DNA of 64,000 nt from Pseudoalteromonas sp. T1lg88 (GCF_002964765.1 NZ_PQCF01000026.1:163296-227295); one strand, 5' to 3'; counted from the first letter of the stretch, positions 27,135 through 37,716 are shown. Made by a program: numbers and translations. The notes: generated by a model from the sequence alone, not told the origin.

Positions 27135-30110
27135 ATGTTAAAATCCAGACTTGCGCTGGCGCTTCAACTCGCGCTCGGCGTTAGCATTTCCTCTATGGCC
27201 TTTATTGCCCCTCAGGCACAAGCCGCGGGCGAAGAAGAGGCCGACAAAGATATCGAAGTGATTGCCGTAACCGGTAGTCGTATCCGTCAACCTGGTGCCG
27301 TATCCGCCAGCCCCATTACCTCTATCGGCGAGCAAGAACTTGCTTTTCAACAAGAGCCTGAAGTAGAGCAGGTACTACGTACCTTGCCGTCCACCATTCC
27401 CGGTGACGGCAGTAACGTGAACAATGGTTCAGCCGGTGCTGCCACGGTTAACTTGCGTGGTCTTGGCGCGGAACGTTCACTTATCCTGGTCAATGGCCGT
27501 CGGATGATCCCCTTTAACTACGATGGCGAGGTAGATACCTCGGTAATCCCTGCAGCTCTGGTAGAGCGTATCGATGTGGTAACTGGTGGTGCCTCGGCTG
27601 TATATGGTTCGGATGCTATCGCCGGTGCGGTTAACTTTATCCTTAAAGAGAATTTTGAAGGGATAGCCCTCAATACCTCGCACCAGGAGACCGGTGACAA
27701 TGATGGCGATAAAGACAATATCTCGCTAACCATAGGTTCTAACCTGGCCGATGATCGCGGTAACGTGGTGTTGTCATTAGATTGGACCAAACGTAAGGAA
27801 ATCCGCCTGGGTGATCGCCCGCTCGGCCTCTTAGGTATAGAAACCAAAAGCGGTGCCAACTATGAGCAATTCTTAAATGGCGAGCCCCCAATCCCGGCTC
27901 CACCTGAGTGTGAGGCACCTAACTCGGTAGAAAGCGGCGGTTCAACAACGGCTATCCCGACACGCTTTGCCATTGTTGGTGGTGGCGCCAGTTCATCGGG
28001 ACAATTTAGAAACGATGGCACGCTGGCAGCGGATAGCTGTAGTGTATTTAACTTCAACCCTTATAACTTCTATCAAACCCCTTCTGAGCGTTACTCGGGT
28101 ACCGCGCTGGCGCGCTATAACCTGACCGAAGAACATGAAGTCTATTCATCACTAACCTACAGCTCTATCTCGGTTGATACCCAGGTAGCGCCATCGGGTA
28201 CCTTTGGTTCGGCATTTCAACTCCCCCTGTTTAACCCTCTGATTGGCGACCAAGCCCGTCAATTTATGATAGATGCAGGGAATGGTGCCTTGGCCAACGG
28301 ACTACTTGATGGCAGCAATTGGAATGACGTTAACGACAACGGTATGGTGGATGAAGAAGATTATCTTACCGTGCAGCTGCGCCGTCGTACCTTAGAGTTA
28401 GGCGCGCGTACCGAGCGTTACGACACCTCCTTGTTCCAATTCGTTACCGGTGTGAATGGCTACGTCTTTGACGATTGGCAATATGATGTAAGTTTCCAAT
28501 ACGGCGAGTCAAACCGTACCACGGTGCGTGGCGGTTATACCAACCTGACTAACATCCAGAACGCCTTGGATACCGCTGATGGTGTAACCTGTTTGAATGG
28601 CGATGCCACCTGTGTGCCCATCAACCTGTTTGGTGGTTTCGGTACCATTACCGATGAAATGGCCGGCTATGCTACCGCCATTGCCCTACAACAACAGAAA
28701 TACAGCCAGCGCATCGCTACCGCAACCATCAATGGTCCGGTGGAGTTCATCGAAATCCCAGGTGCCGGTGCGCCTTTAGCCATGAGTTTCGGTTATGAGT
28801 ACCGTAAGGAAAAAGGCCTGTTTGAGCCAGATGAGTGTTTAAAACTTGCCCCAGCCAGCTGTCAAGGTGGGGCCGGTGGTAATCGACTCCCCATAGAAGG
28901 CGGCTTTAGCGTTGATGAGTTCTTCCTTGAGGGTTATCTACCCATACTCGATGGTATGGCCTTTGCTGAAACATTGGATGTTGAGTTTGGTTTCCGCTGG
29001 GCCGATTACGATACCGTGGGCTCAAACGAAACCTGGAAACTAGGTGTTAACTGGCGTCCGGTCAGCTCTGTGCTGGTACGGGTAATGCAACAACAAGCAA
29101 CGCGCGCACCTAACGTGGGTGAAATCGCCGCTCCCGTGGTAACAGGTCTGGACAACGCAGGTAGCGATCCATGTTCGGTGACCAATGCAGAAAGATTGGC
29201 AACGGATTCAACTTTGCGAGCGCTCTGTGAGTCTACCGGCATGACCGCGGCTCAGGTAGGTAACGTTCAAGACTTTATCTCAGGTCAGGTGCAGGTTATT
29301 TCCGGAAGCGATCCAGCTAACCCACCGGGTGCGGAAGATGCAAGTACCTTTACCGCGGGTATTGTCTGGACACCCGAGTTCGATACCTTGGAAAATTTCA
29401 CCATCAGTCTGGACTACTACGATATAGATATTGACGACATCATAGGTGAGTTCACTGTTGATGAAATTCTTGCTGCCTGTTACACATTAGGCGATGCTGA
29501 GCAATGTGCCAAGATTCAACGTGTTGGCGGTGGCCTAACCGTTGCCGGTGCAGGTATTGAACAATATACCACTAACCTTAAAAACCTTCGCGCCGAAGGC
29601 ATAGAGCTTGGTTTTAACTTTGCCTGGCCTATGGATAACTGGGGTGAACTACAGTTCTCAGGTACGGTTAACAAGTACCTGACTCAGGAATCGCAAAGTG
29701 CGGAGACGGCCCGTGTTATCGACTGTAAGGGTTACTACAGCACCAACTGCGATCCTCTATCCGAACTGCGTGCGGTACAGCGTACCACCTGGGCCATGGA
29801 TGACTTTACGGTATCACTACAATGGCGCTATATGGATGGTATAGATGTTGAGCCTTATCGTACCGTCGTACCAAACTATGATCCTAGGTTCAGAAGTATC
29901 GGTTCCTACAGCTACTTCGATCTCTATGCCAACTACCATATCACCGACAATATTACCGCCAGCCTAGGCGTGGATAACCTCTTTGAGAAAGAGCCACCGG
30001 TTGTAGGTGGTGAGGCAGGTGGCACCAGCTTTAACTCGGGTAACACCTTCCCAAGTAGCTATGACGTACTGGGTCGTAAGTTTAAATTGGGCGTTCGCTT
30101 CCAATTCTAA
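27135..30110 (+). CDS. TonB-dependent receptor
   Basis: Outer-membrane active transporter of 991 residues, energised by TonB. A signal peptide ends near AQA. The TonB-box region IEVIAVTGSRIRQPGAVSA is typical of marine Alteromonadales receptors. The plug domain holds VNLRGLGAERSLILVNGRR and YGSDAIAGAVNFIL. The beta-barrel ends with the outer-membrane signature LGRKFKLGVRFQF. No siderophore or cobalamin marker is present. The VTGSRI subgroup often imports carbohydrates, peptides or other organic substrates. Divergence from oadGAB with a shared PdhR-type box suggests a carbon-source role, but the substrate is unknown. Confidence 0.93.
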   Translation: MLKSRLALALQLALGVSISSMAFIAPQAQAAGEEEADKDIEVIAVTGSRIRQPGAVSASPITSIGEQELAFQQEPEVEQVLRTLPSTIPGDGSNVNNGSAGAATVNLRGLGAERSLILVNGRRMIPFNYDGEVDTSVIPAALVERIDVVTGGASAVYGSDAIAGAVNFILKENFEGIALNTSHQETGDNDGDKDNISLTIGSNLADDRGNVVLSLDWTKRKEIRLGDRPLGLLGIETKSGANYEQFLNGEPPIPAPPECEAPNSVESGGSTTAIPTRFAIVGGGASSSGQFRNDGTLAADSCSVFNFNPYNFYQTPSERYSGTALARYNLTEEHEVYSSLTYSSISVDTQVAPSGTFGSAFQLPLFNPLIGDQARQFMIDAGNGALANGLLDGSNWNDVNDNGMVDEEDYLTVQLRRRTLELGARTERYDTSLFQFVTGVNGYVFDDWQYDVSFQYGESNRTTVRGGYTNLTNIQNALDTADGVTCLNGDATCVPINLFGGFGTITDEMAGYATAIALQQQKYSQRIATATINGPVEFIEIPGAGAPLAMSFGYEYRKEKGLFEPDECLKLAPASCQGGAGGNRLPIEGGFSVDEFFLEGYLPILDGMAFAETLDVEFGFRWADYDTVGSNETWKLGVNWRPVSSVLVRVMQQQATRAPNVGEIAAPVVTGLDNAGSDPCSVTNAERLATDSTLRALCESTGMTAAQVGNVQDFISGQVQVISGSDPANPPGAEDASTFTAGIVWTPEFDTLENFTISLDYYDIDIDDIIGEFTVDEILAACYTLGDAEQCAKIQRVGGGLTVAGAGIEQYTTNLKNLRAEGIELGFNFAWPMDNWGELQFSGTVNKYLTQESQSAETARVIDCKGYYSTNCDPLSELRAVQRTTWAMDDFTVSLQWRYMDGIDVEPYRTVVPNYDPRFRSIGSYSYFDLYANYHITDNITASLGVDNLFEKEPPVVGGEAGGTSFNSGNTFPSSYDVLGRKFKLGVRFQF

Positions 30111-30132
30111 ACTCCCGATTTTTACATCCCAA

Positions 30133-30157
30133 GGCCGCGCTTAAGCGCGGCTTTTTT
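30133..30157 (+). terminator. Terminator of the TonB receptor gene
   Basis: GCCGCGC, TTAA, GCGCGGC followed by six T residues, just after the stop codon and against the end of the convergent gene. Confidence 0.9.
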
Positions 30158-30158
30158 A

Positions 30159-31103
30159 TTACTCACACTTTGGAATAGCCTCACCAGGCTGAATCAGTGT
30201 ACTGACCACAAAAGGTTTCGTCTGCGCGTCCTGCACCTGAACTTTGGCAACATCCAATACGCGAAAATCGCCAGGGGCATTGAGATGCCATAACCCGGAC
30301 TTGCGCTGCGAGAAACAAAACTCAGAGGTATCGCCATGCACCAGCAAAATGGGAAATGCCACTTGCTCGGCCAGGGTATCCAGGTGCTGACGGTATAGCG
30401 CTAACGCATCACAGTTTTGCTGAAACTCTTGTGTGCAAGGTGCGCCATAGTTATTGGCGGCATAGATATCCGCCTGCATAAAGATCACCGCAGCGTTAAC
30501 ATCGCCTTCCAGCTCGGATGCGAGCCACTGCATATTGTATTTATCGCGGCGCTCGGCGGCGGCAATAGCGCTTTGTGGCGAGCTTTTTAATATTTGCGAG
30601 CGACCATTATTGGTGCCCACCACATGCAGGGTCAGGTACTGTACGCCATCAATGCGCCAGGCCTGATTTTCCACCTGCTCCTGCTGTCTTTGATAATCAG
30701 GCAGCGAAAGCTGGGATTGAGCAAAGTGTTTACGAATATAGGCAAGGCGCTCTAGCTCATCGAAACCGGGCTCCAGAGCCGGCCTGTCACAATCTGTCCA
30801 ATCATTGTCGCCGGGCGTATAAACAAAGGGCGCACGGGTTAATTGCGCCACCAGGTTATAATTTTTTTGCAGCAAGTCATTGGTGCAAGGCAGGGAGCCG
30901 GATTTTAAATCCCCCACATGGGCCACAAATAGGTGTGGGGTTTGCTGTATCGCTTGGTATAATCGCCCATCAGGGGCACTGAGCAGAGCCTCGTCGATGG
31001 GTGTATAAGGCATATCACCCAAGACTAAAAATTGCTGCGCTGCGGCGTGAGCCGAGCCGGCCAAGCTTATAAACAGTGCCGCCATAAAAAATAAAATACG
31101 CAT
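30159..31103 (-). CDS. Secreted metallophosphoesterase-like protein
   Basis: 314-residue exported protein with a signal peptide (MRILFFMAALFISLAGSAHA). The mature part has calcineurin-like metallophosphoesterase motifs: VLGDMPY near the start, HVGDLKSG, and YTPGDNDWTDC (the GDNE/GDND-type motif). A later LLVHGDTSEF supplies a candidate metal-binding histidine. Several cysteines (about six) suggest disulfides, as expected in the periplasm. It is convergent with the TonB receptor gene. The substrate cannot be inferred; periplasmic phosphate scavenging is one option. Confidence 0.72.
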   Translation of the reverse strand: MRILFFMAALFISLAGSAHAAAQQFLVLGDMPYTPIDEALLSAPDGRLYQAIQQTPHLFVAHVGDLKSGSLPCTNDLLQKNYNLVAQLTRAPFVYTPGDNDWTDCDRPALEPGFDELERLAYIRKHFAQSQLSLPDYQRQQEQVENQAWRIDGVQYLTLHVVGTNNGRSQILKSSPQSAIAAAERRDKYNMQWLASELEGDVNAAVIFMQADIYAANNYGAPCTQEFQQNCDALALYRQHLDTLAEQVAFPILLVHGDTSEFCFSQRKSGLWHLNAPGDFRVLDVAKVQVQDAQTKPFVVSTLIQPGEAIPKCE

Positions 31104-31140
31104 AACATCCCTTACTTTGCAGTGGCTTAAGCGAGCGAAT

Positions 31141-31620
31141 ATGAACTACACCACCACTTACATCTTAGACAAAGACTACTTCCTCGAAAGCTACGAGCAA
31201 TCGTTACCATTGAGCAATCGCAAACAGCCCAAATATGGTTTAATCCTGCTTTTGGTTGCCCTCGCCCTGTTTAGCATACTAAAGCTGCAAAACAACTATG
31301 TAGGCTATTTTTTATTTGCCTTGGCCTTGCTGGAGATGGTGGCGTATCGCTATCAAAAGGCCTGGTGGGTAGCCCGTCAACGCCTTTCTCGCGCCGCCGG
31401 TCATGAGGTTGAACTAAAAATCGATGAGCAAGGGATCAGCACCACGGCAAACGGTAATACCCGCACCTTGGCTTGGACCAATATCAGCAAGACTGTGAGC
31501 ACAGAAAAAGGCCTAGTCTTGGTGACCAATAAGGGCTACCGCCATTATCTGAGTAACGCCATATTAAATGACCAAGTAAGGGAATTTATACTGGCTCAGA
31601 AAAAACAAAAGCCACTTTAA
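31141..31620 (+). CDS. YcxB-like membrane protein
   Basis: 159-residue protein with two adjacent membrane helices (LILLLVALALFSILKL and YVGYFLFALALLEMVAYR) followed by a soluble YcxB-type domain: VELKIDEQGISTTANGNTRTLAWTNISK, then GLVLVTNKGYRHYLS (in parts). The ATG at 31141 is preferred to an upstream TTG at 31117 that has no ribosome site. The role of YcxB-like proteins is not known. It is divergent from the phosphoesterase gene with a 37-base gap and convergent with csrA. Confidence 0.65.
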   Translation: MNYTTTYILDKDYFLESYEQSLPLSNRKQPKYGLILLLVALALFSILKLQNNYVGYFLFALALLEMVAYRYQKAWWVARQRLSRAAGHEVELKIDEQGISTTANGNTRTLAWTNISKTVSTEKGLVLVTNKGYRHYLSNAILNDQVREFILAQKKQKPL

Positions 31621-31629
31621 AAGTGGCTT
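31600..31629 (-). terminator. csrA terminator overlapping the end of the YcxB-like gene
   Basis: On the minus strand AAGCCACTT, short loop, AAGTGGCTT and a T-rich tail (TTTTGTTTTTT). The convergent gene's stop codon lies inside the stem. Confidence 0.75.
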
Positions 31630-31643
31630 AGTAATCAGCGGTA

Positions 31644-31838
31644 TTATTCATTACCCGGATTCGATGAACCCGATTTTTCCGCTTGTATTCGCATATAAAT
31701 TTCTTCACGGTGTACAGATACATCTTTAGGCGCATTCACACCAATACGTACCTGGTTACCCTTCACACCTAATACGGTAACCGTGACTTCGTCACCTATC
31801 ATCAGGGTTTCGCCAACGCGACGAGTAAGAATTAGCAT
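31644..31838 (-). CDS. csrA: Carbon storage regulator CsrA
   Basis: Global RNA-binding regulator that binds GGA-containing leaders and represses or stabilises mRNAs for carbon flux, motility and biofilm. The 64-residue protein begins [18 protein letters not shown] and has [19 protein letters not shown] with the RNA-contacting residues L4, R6, and VHREEI conserved. The upstream GGGAGCAAGAGA site contains a GGA-like element, in keeping with autoregulation seen in relatives. It follows lysC and alaS as in many gammaproteobacteria, with its own short spacer. Confidence 0.97.
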   Translation of the reverse strand: MLILTRRVGETLMIGDEVTVTVLGVKGNQVRIGVNAPKDVSVHREEIYMRIQAEKSGSSNPGNE

Positions 31839-31930
31839 TCTCTTGCTCCCATTATTCCAAATTAGTCAAAAATTCCGTCAACGGCATTTTAATGAATAAT
31901 TACTATAAAAGTAAGTAAAACTTTGCTTAA

Positions 31931-33148
31931 TTATTCATCTGCCATGCCAAATTTTGCATGCAGTGCCCTTACTGCAAGCTCTAAATATTGCCGTTCGATC
32001 AGTACCGAAAGCTTTATCTCTCCAGAGCTTGCAATAAATACCTCGATATTCTCGTCAGCAAAAACTCGAAAGAACTGACTGCTTATCGATGCATTTGTTT
32101 TTATACCCACACCCACCAAAGAAAGCATGGCTAAATCGTCCCGAGTGGTGATATTTACGCCAGCTAATTGGTCGCTATTTGATAACGCAACTAGCGCTTC
32201 TCGCAACTCTAAGCTGGGTATACTTATAGCATAGTCTACTTTGCCAACTTTTTGATTAACTTGATTAATAACATCGACTTCTATGCCTTTATGGGCCAAC
32301 AACTCTAGTATATTCGCCAAAGTTGCTGGATTTGCGTCACAATTATTAAGAAAAATGAGCGCTTGTTCCCTTTTAAAGGCAATACCCGACACATTTTGCT
32401 GTGGCATTGGCTCGTCCTCATCGCTTAAAACTAAAGTGCCCTGGTCGGGGTCAAAACTGGATAATACCCGCAACGGCACCCGATACTGAGCCGCTGCCTC
32501 AACGGCACGGATATGCAGCACCTTGGCCCCTAAGCTGGCCATCTCCAACATAGCTGGTACGCCAATGCTGGTGAGGCGTCGCGCTTTGGGTTCAACACGG
32601 GGATCGGTACTGTAGACACCATTAACGTCTGTGTAGATTTGACATTCTTCGGCGTTAAGCGCCCCGGCAATGGCCACCGCCGAGGTATCACTGCCGCCAC
32701 GGCCTAGAGTGGTAATATTACCTTCGCTATCACGACCTTGAAAACCGGCGGCAATAACGATGCGACCATGCTGCAGCTCCTGACGCAGACGACGAGTGTC
32801 GATATCCAGTATGCGAGCTTTGGTAAAGAGGTTGTCGGTATTCATACCCAGCTGATCGCCGAGCAGGCTTACCGCCGGATAACCGCGGCGGATCAGCGCC
32901 ATGGACAAGAGCGAGGCAGTTACCTGCTCGCCGGTGCTGACCAGCACATCGAGTTCTCGCGTACTGGGCCTGTCATCCACTTGACCGGCTAATGCCAACA
33001 AGCGGTTGGTTTCCCCGGACATGGCCGAGACCACAGCCACCACCTGATGACCAAGTTGCCGTTGGCGAATAATAATATCGGCGACCGCCTCAATCCGCTC
33101 AATAGAGCCAACCGAGGTGCCGCCGAATTTTTGGACTAAAAGCGCCAC
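31931..33148 (-). CDS. lysC: Aspartate kinase (monofunctional)
   Basis: Phosphorylates L-aspartate, opening the lysine, threonine and methionine pathway. The 405-residue protein has LVQKFGGTSVGSIERI at the start (the ATP-binding KFGGTS), FQGRDSEGNITTLGRGGSDTSA (in parts), and a regulatory half with two ACT domains. The start is GTG. This is the single-domain class common in Pseudomonas-like and Alteromonadales genomes, not fused to homoserine dehydrogenase. It sits between alaS and csrA. No lysine riboswitch is seen; the upstream spacer is only about 20-55 bases, depending on the true alaS end. Confidence 0.93.
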   Translation of the reverse strand: MALLVQKFGGTSVGSIERIEAVADIIIRQRQLGHQVVAVVSAMSGETNRLLALAGQVDDRPSTRELDVLVSTGEQVTASLLSMALIRRGYPAVSLLGDQLGMNTDNLFTKARILDIDTRRLRQELQHGRIVIAAGFQGRDSEGNITTLGRGGSDTSAVAIAGALNAEECQIYTDVNGVYSTDPRVEPKARRLTSIGVPAMLEMASLGAKVLHIRAVEAAAQYRVPLRVLSSFDPDQGTLVLSDEDEPMPQQNVSGIAFKREQALIFLNNCDANPATLANILELLAHKGIEVDVINQVNQKVGKVDYAISIPSLELREALVALSNSDQLAGVNITTRDDLAMLSLVGVGIKTNASISSQFFRVFADENIEVFIASSGEIKLSVLIERQYLELAVRALHAKFGMADE

Positions 33149-33169
33149 TGTGTTTAATACAGCCCGCTA

Positions 33170-33256
33170 TTAACCGCGTTCGCTCACCCAGCCCTCAACA
33201 CTGGCTAGGGCAGCGTCAAGGTGTTCTGGTTGTGTACCGCCGGCCTGAGCCATATC
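33170..33256 (-). other. Out-of-frame tail of alaS
   Basis: In the +1-restored frame this stretch encodes the conserved alaS ending ([13 protein letters not shown]... [11 protein letters not shown]) and stops with TAA 21 bases before lysC. It is good evidence that the ancestral gene extended to 33170. Confidence 0.85.
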
Positions 33257-35769
33257 GGGCGACCACCACCTTTACCACCAACCTGAGCAGCCATATGGTT
33301 AACCAGTTCTCCAGCCTTAAATTGACCTGTCAGATCCTTGGTTACACCGGCGATCAAACTAACCTTATCGCCATCGGCAACACCCAGGGCGATAATGCCT
33401 GAACCCATTTTGTTTTTCAGATCATCAACCATGCCACGCAGGGCTTTGCTTTCTGTACCGGCCACATTGGCAATCAATACCTTAACGCCATTGATGTCTT
33501 TAGCGCCGTCTAGCAGCGAGGCACCAGCAGCGCTAGCAAGCTTGTCGTTAAGCTGAGCTACCTGCTTTTCCAAGCCTTTAGAGCGCTCTAACAGGCCTTG
33601 AACCTTATCCAGTACATTGCCGCTATCCGCTTTCAACAGTGCCGCGATTTGCGTTAGCTTCTCTTCTTGCGCCGCAATATGGTTTAGGGCGTCGGCACCG
33701 GTCACCGCTTCAATACGACGTACGCCCGCAGCGATACCCGCTTCGGAAACTATCTTGAATAAGCCGATATCACCGGTACGCTCCACGTGAGTACCGCCAC
33801 ACAGCTCAATTGAGTAGTCGCCGATACTAACAACACGCACTTCGTCATCATACTTTTCGCCAAACAGCGCCATGGCACCTTTTTCCTTGGCGGCATCTAT
33901 GGCCATCAACTCGGTTTGCAGCGCAAAGTTATGACGAATTTCGTCATTCACTTTCTTTTCAACGCGCTGTAATTGCTCTGGCGTCACACCTTCAAAGTGC
34001 GAGAAGTCAAAGCGCAGGCGATCCGCTTGCACCAATGAACCTTTCTGGTTTACGTGCTCACCCAACTCCTGACGCAAAGCTTCATGGATAAGGTGAGTCG
34101 CAGTGTGGTTTTTCTTAATGCGGTCGCGACGCTCGGCATCGATGCGCGCATCCACCTTGTCGTTCACACCAATCTGCCCTACCACCTTACCGTGGTGAGC
34201 AAAGGCATTACCCAGTTTTTGCGTATCGGTAACGATAAACTGACCGTTGGCAGTAGCCAGCACACCTGTGTCGCCCACCTGGCCACCAGACTCGGCATAG
34301 AAAGGGGTGCGGTTAAGGATCACTATCCCTTCTTCGCCATCGTTAAGCAGGCTGACCTTCTCACCGGCGGCAAACATTTCCACTACCGTGGCGCTGTGCT
34401 GCTGAGCATCATAGCCTTTAAATTCGGTCGACTTATCCGAGCGTAATTGATTGTTGTAGTCGGCGCCAAACTTGCCCGCTTGTTGGGCTTTTTTGCGCTG
34501 CACATCCATACATTCCTGGAAGCCCTTCTCGTCTATGGTCAAAAAGCGCTCACGGGCCACATCCGCGGTTAAGTCCGCCGGGAAACCATAGGTATCGTAA
34601 AGCTTAAAGACCACATCACCCGGGATCACATCCCCTTCTAAGCTGCTCAAGTGCTCCTCAAGAATCGCCAGGCCACGCTCAAGCGTCTTACCAAACTGCT
34701 CTTCTTCGATGCGTAATACTTTCTCGATAATGCCCTGCTTCTGGGCCAGCTCAGGGTAAGCATCACCCATTTGCGCCACCAGCTCGGCCACTATCTTGTG
34801 GAAGAAGGTGCCCTTGGCGCCCAGCTTATTACCGTGGCGCACGGCGCGACGAATAATACGGCGTAATACATAACCACGACCTTCATTCGAAGGCATAACA
34901 CCATCGAGTACCAAGAAGGCACATGAACGAATATGGTCGGCGATTACGCGCAGCGACTTGTCTTCCATATCCTGAGCATTAGTCACCTTAGCAGCTGAGC
35001 TGATCAGGGCCTGGAAAAGGTCGATTTCATAGTTTGAGTGCACGCCCTGTAAGATAGCGGCAATACGCTCAAGGCCCATGCCGGTATCGATAGATGGGTT
35101 CGGCAATGGCTCCATGGTACCGTCGGCGTGACGGTTAAATTGCATAAATACCAGGTTCCAAATCTCGATATAACGGTCGCCATCTTCTTCTGGCGTGCCC
35201 GGAGGACCACCCCAGACTTCCTCACCGTGATCATAGAAAATTTCTGAACAAGGACCACAAGGACCCGTATCGCCCATAGACCAGAAGTTATCTTTTGCAC
35301 CTATGCGTGACACGCGCTCTTTAGGCACACCAATTTGGTTAATCCAAATATCGGCGGCTTCGTCATCTTCGGTGAAAACGGTCACCCACAGCTTTTCTTT
35401 CGGTAGTTGCAGCTCTTCGGTCAAAAACTTCCAGGCAAAGGCAATGGCCTGCTCTTTAAAGTAATCGCCAAAGCTGAAGTTACCCAGCATTTCAAAAAAG
35501 GTATGGTGACGGGCGGTATAACCTACGTTTTCCAGGTCATTGTGCTTACCACCGGCACGAACACAACGCTGAGCACTGGCGGCACGAGTATAAGGACGCT
35601 TTTCTGCGCCCAGGAACACGTCTTTAAAAGGCACCATACCGGCGTTGTTGAATAACAAGGTGGGGTCATTGCCCGGCACCAAAGAGGCCGAAGGCACCAC
35701 CTGATGTTGGTGTTTGGCGAAATAATCTAAGAACTTCTGTCTTAGCTGTGCGGTCGTCAAATGCTGCAT
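33205..35769 (-). CDS. alaS: Alanyl-tRNA synthetase, C-terminus altered by a frameshift
   Basis: Class II synthetase that charges tRNA-Ala and edits Ser/Gly mischarging. Motifs: [31 protein letters not shown], editing-domain [11 protein letters not shown] and [13 protein letters not shown], and a C-terminal GGKGGGRP. After GGGRP the reading frame breaks: here it continues [10 protein letters not shown] to a stop at 33205. Restoring one G gives [17 protein letters not shown] and the usual end at 33170-33172. The frame is open to 35811, but the ATG at 35769 gives the family N-terminus [13 protein letters not shown]. Since alaS is essential, a sequence error is likely, although loss of the last ~25 residues might be tolerated. 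Confidence 0.93.
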   Translation of the reverse strand: MQHLTTAQLRQKFLDYFAKHQHQVVPSASLVPGNDPTLLFNNAGMVPFKDVFLGAEKRPYTRAASAQRCVRAGGKHNDLENVGYTARHHTFFEMLGNFSFGDYFKEQAIAFAWKFLTEELQLPKEKLWVTVFTEDDEAADIWINQIGVPKERVSRIGAKDNFWSMGDTGPCGPCSEIFYDHGEEVWGGPPGTPEEDGDRYIEIWNLVFMQFNRHADGTMEPLPNPSIDTGMGLERIAAILQGVHSNYEIDLFQALISSAAKVTNAQDMEDKSLRVIADHIRSCAFLVLDGVMPSNEGRGYVLRRIIRRAVRHGNKLGAKGTFFHKIVAELVAQMGDAYPELAQKQGIIEKVLRIEEEQFGKTLERGLAILEEHLSSLEGDVIPGDVVFKLYDTYGFPADLTADVARERFLTIDEKGFQECMDVQRKKAQQAGKFGADYNNQLRSDKSTEFKGYDAQQHSATVVEMFAAGEKVSLLNDGEEGIVILNRTPFYAESGGQVGDTGVLATANGQFIVTDTQKLGNAFAHHGKVVGQIGVNDKVDARIDAERRDRIKKNHTATHLIHEALRQELGEHVNQKGSLVQADRLRFDFSHFEGVTPEQLQRVEKKVNDEIRHNFALQTELMAIDAAKEKGAMALFGEKYDDEVRVVSIGDYSIELCGGTHVERTGDIGLFKIVSEAGIAAGVRRIEAVTGADALNHIAAQEEKLTQIAALLKADSGNVLDKVQGLLERSKGLEKQVAQLNDKLASAAGASLLDGAKDINGVKVLIANVAGTESKALRGMVDDLKNKMGSGIIALGVADGDKVSLIAGVTKDLTGQFKAGELVNHMAAQVGGKGGGRPIWLRPAVHNQNTLTLP

Positions 35770-35779
35770 TGCGTTTTTC

Positions 35780-36244
35780 TCACTCGTCTGTCGCTTCACT
35801 TGCAAGTGCAAATTCTATTTGTTGGTAGTCAAAACCACGCGCCGTTAAGTAACGAATACGCTTGGCTTTTTCCTTATAATCTAGTTGTTTTCCCAGCGCC
35901 TTAAATTTACGCTGGTAGGCCTCTTGAGCCAGTTCGAACCAATCGACGTCCATTTCTGCCAAGGCTCCAGCCACCTGGTCTTTATCCAGACCCTTTTGCT
36001 GAGCATCGGCACAAATACGGCGCGGCCCGTGACGCTTATCTATTGCCCGGCGAATAAAGCTGGCGCAATAGCGGTTATCGTCCAAAAATCCCTGTTGCTC
36101 GCACCAATCTAACAGCTTGGTGGCAAACTCCTCTGGTACCTGACGTTGCTGCAATTTGCGCTGCAAATCCCTGCGGCTGTATTCCTGCCGCCCCAGTAAC
36201 CAGAGCACATAATTCTTTTGTTTTTGCTGTTCGCGCTCATCCAT
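35780..36244 (-). CDS. recX: Regulatory protein RecX
   Basis: Inhibitor and modulator of RecA filaments. The 154-residue protein has three-helix repeat units typical of Rec[20 protein letters not shown], then [25 protein letters not shown], then [22 protein letters not shown] (in parts). It lies ten bases before alaS on the same strand, as in many gammaproteobacteria. recA itself is not adjacent here: it lies about 15.7 kb further on. The ATG overlaps the stop of the preceding membrane protein gene (TAATG), implying translational coupling with that gene. Confidence 0.93.
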   Translation of the reverse strand: MDEREQQKQKNYVLWLLGRQEYSRRDLQRKLQQRQVPEEFATKLLDWCEQQGFLDDNRYCASFIRRAIDKRHGPRRICADAQQKGLDKDQVAGALAEMDVDWFELAQEAYQRKFKALGKQLDYKEKAKRIRYLTARGFDYQQIEFALASEATDE

Positions 36245-37065
36245 TAAGCGTCAAACCGGCCATCGGAAGAATGTGACTCCTGTGGCTTCGCCGGCTCATT
36301 TTGCGCCCTATCCACTGCGCCCTTATCACCTTCATGCTGCTGTAATTGCGGCATAAATATCGCCTGAAAGGCGATGAATAAGCTAATGTAGCAAATCGGC
36401 ATAACAACAAGAAGAGGAATAAGAGACAAAATCGCACAGACCAGCATCAGAGCGGCGCCGATCAGGCCATAAACCGTCATCGCCGCCATATTACGGTAAA
36501 ACGCCAGCAGGCTGGCCTTCATTACCGCCCACATTGACGTATGACCGCCAAAATAAACCAAGGGCACGGCAAAGGCAAAAGCACACAAATAAACGCTAAA
36601 GAGGACTAAAATCAGGGCTACCGCGGGGAAGGAGAAGCTTTGCGCTAACTCTTGCAGCGCCACTTGCGGGTCGATATCCGGCTGGCTAAGCACAGCCACC
36701 GCATCGGCAAACAGCAAGCTGCTCACCATGCCTAACAGCAAGGCCGCGCCCATTTGGTAGAGACCAACACGAAACAGCAACATGCGTCTGCCCTGTTGGG
36801 AAAAAACATTCAGGATATCGGCAAAGGCAACCTTATGCCCCTGTTGGCGGCGCAAGGCTGCCTGATAAAAACCCGCCAATAAAAATGGCGTGGCCAAGGC
36901 CGCCGGAATTTTTAGCAGCGGCAGGACAAAGCCCAGCATGCCCACAGCGGCAATAAACATATACATAAACATAAAAATAAACGGCTGGCGTTGGAAAATA
37001 TCCAAACCTGCTTTATACCAGCGGGCTCCCGAGCTGGCCTTGTGCACGCGTATTTCTATCGACAT
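36244..37065 (-). CDS. BPSS1780 family membrane protein
   Basis: Inner-membrane protein of 273 residues with about six to seven helices (for example FIFMFMYMFIAAVGMLGFVLPLL and FSFPAVALILVLFSVYLCAF in parts). It has an N-terminal motif GARWYKAGLDIFQRQP seen in the BPSS1780/COG5473 family and a polar C-terminal tail rich in Glu, Lys and Ser. The function of the family is unknown. Its stop overlaps the recX start by one base, and it follows ribA by 30 bases on the same strand, so ribA, this gene, recX and alaS may form one transcript. Confidence 0.75.
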   Translation of the reverse strand: MSIEIRVHKASSGARWYKAGLDIFQRQPFIFMFMYMFIAAVGMLGFVLPLLKIPAALATPFLLAGFYQAALRRQQGHKVAFADILNVFSQQGRRMLLFRVGLYQMGAALLLGMVSSLLFADAVAVLSQPDIDPQVALQELAQSFSFPAVALILVLFSVYLCAFAFAVPLVYFGGHTSMWAVMKASLLAFYRNMAAMTVYGLIGAALMLVCAILSLIPLLVVMPICYISLFIAFQAIFMPQLQQHEGDKGAVDRAQNEPAKPQESHSSDGRFDA

Positions 37066-37095
37066 GATGACTAATCTTCCTTTTGCGTATTGCGC

Positions 37096-37716
37096 TTATG
37101 ATTTCTTAATTTTTTTAATATCCAGCATGTGTGCACCATGGGCTATTTTGGTTTCCAGGTACGCCTGATTGCCGGTCTGCCCCACCTTGATATGCGCATG
37201 GGTGCCAACGACGGCCTTAACCTCTATGCCATTATTACGCAGGGCATCGAGCTTCTTCGGATTATTGGTCATCAGTTTGACCTGGCTAATGCCAAGCGCC
37301 TTAAGCATTAAAACAGCATCGGAGAAATCCCGCAGATCGTCGGCAAAGCCAAGATGATTGTTGGCTTCATAGGTGTTCATGCCCTGAGACTGCAACACAT
37401 AGGCATCGAGCTTATTGTATAAACCAATGCCGCGACCCTCTTGGCGAAGATAAAGAAGCACCCCACCTTGCTCATGCATAAGCTCGATGCTTTCATTAAG
37501 TTGCTCACCGCAATCGCAGCGGCTGGAGTGAAATACATCGCCGGTCAGGCACTCTGAGTGCATACGGATCAGGGGCGTTTGTTGCTCATCCGCTTGGTTA
37601 AAAATTAAGGCAACATGTTCCTGACCATCTTTTAATCCGCTAAAAGATACGATTTCCGCAGGAATATCACTTTTTTTGCCCACATTTAAATGGACCCTAG
37701 CTCTGACTTCGGCCAC
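37096..37716 (-). CDS. ribA: GTP cyclohydrolase II
   Basis: First committed enzyme of riboflavin synthesis, opening GTP to the pyrimidinone precursor. The 206-residue protein shows the zinc site C-x10-C-x-C in [21 protein letters not shown], the catalytic [15 protein letters not shown], and the GTP-binding [16 protein letters not shown]. It is the stand-alone RibA type, not fused to RibB. The start is GTG. No FMN riboswitch is visible upstream; the upstream bases run toward the rhodanese gene's promoter. Confidence 0.95.
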   Translation of the reverse strand: MAEVRARVHLNVGKKSDIPAEIVSFSGLKDGQEHVALIFNQADEQQTPLIRMHSECLTGDVFHSSRCDCGEQLNESIELMHEQGGVLLYLRQEGRGIGLYNKLDAYVLQSQGMNTYEANNHLGFADDLRDFSDAVLMLKALGISQVKLMTNNPKKLDALRNNGIEVKAVVGTHAHIKVGQTGNQAYLETKIAHGAHMLDIKKIKKS

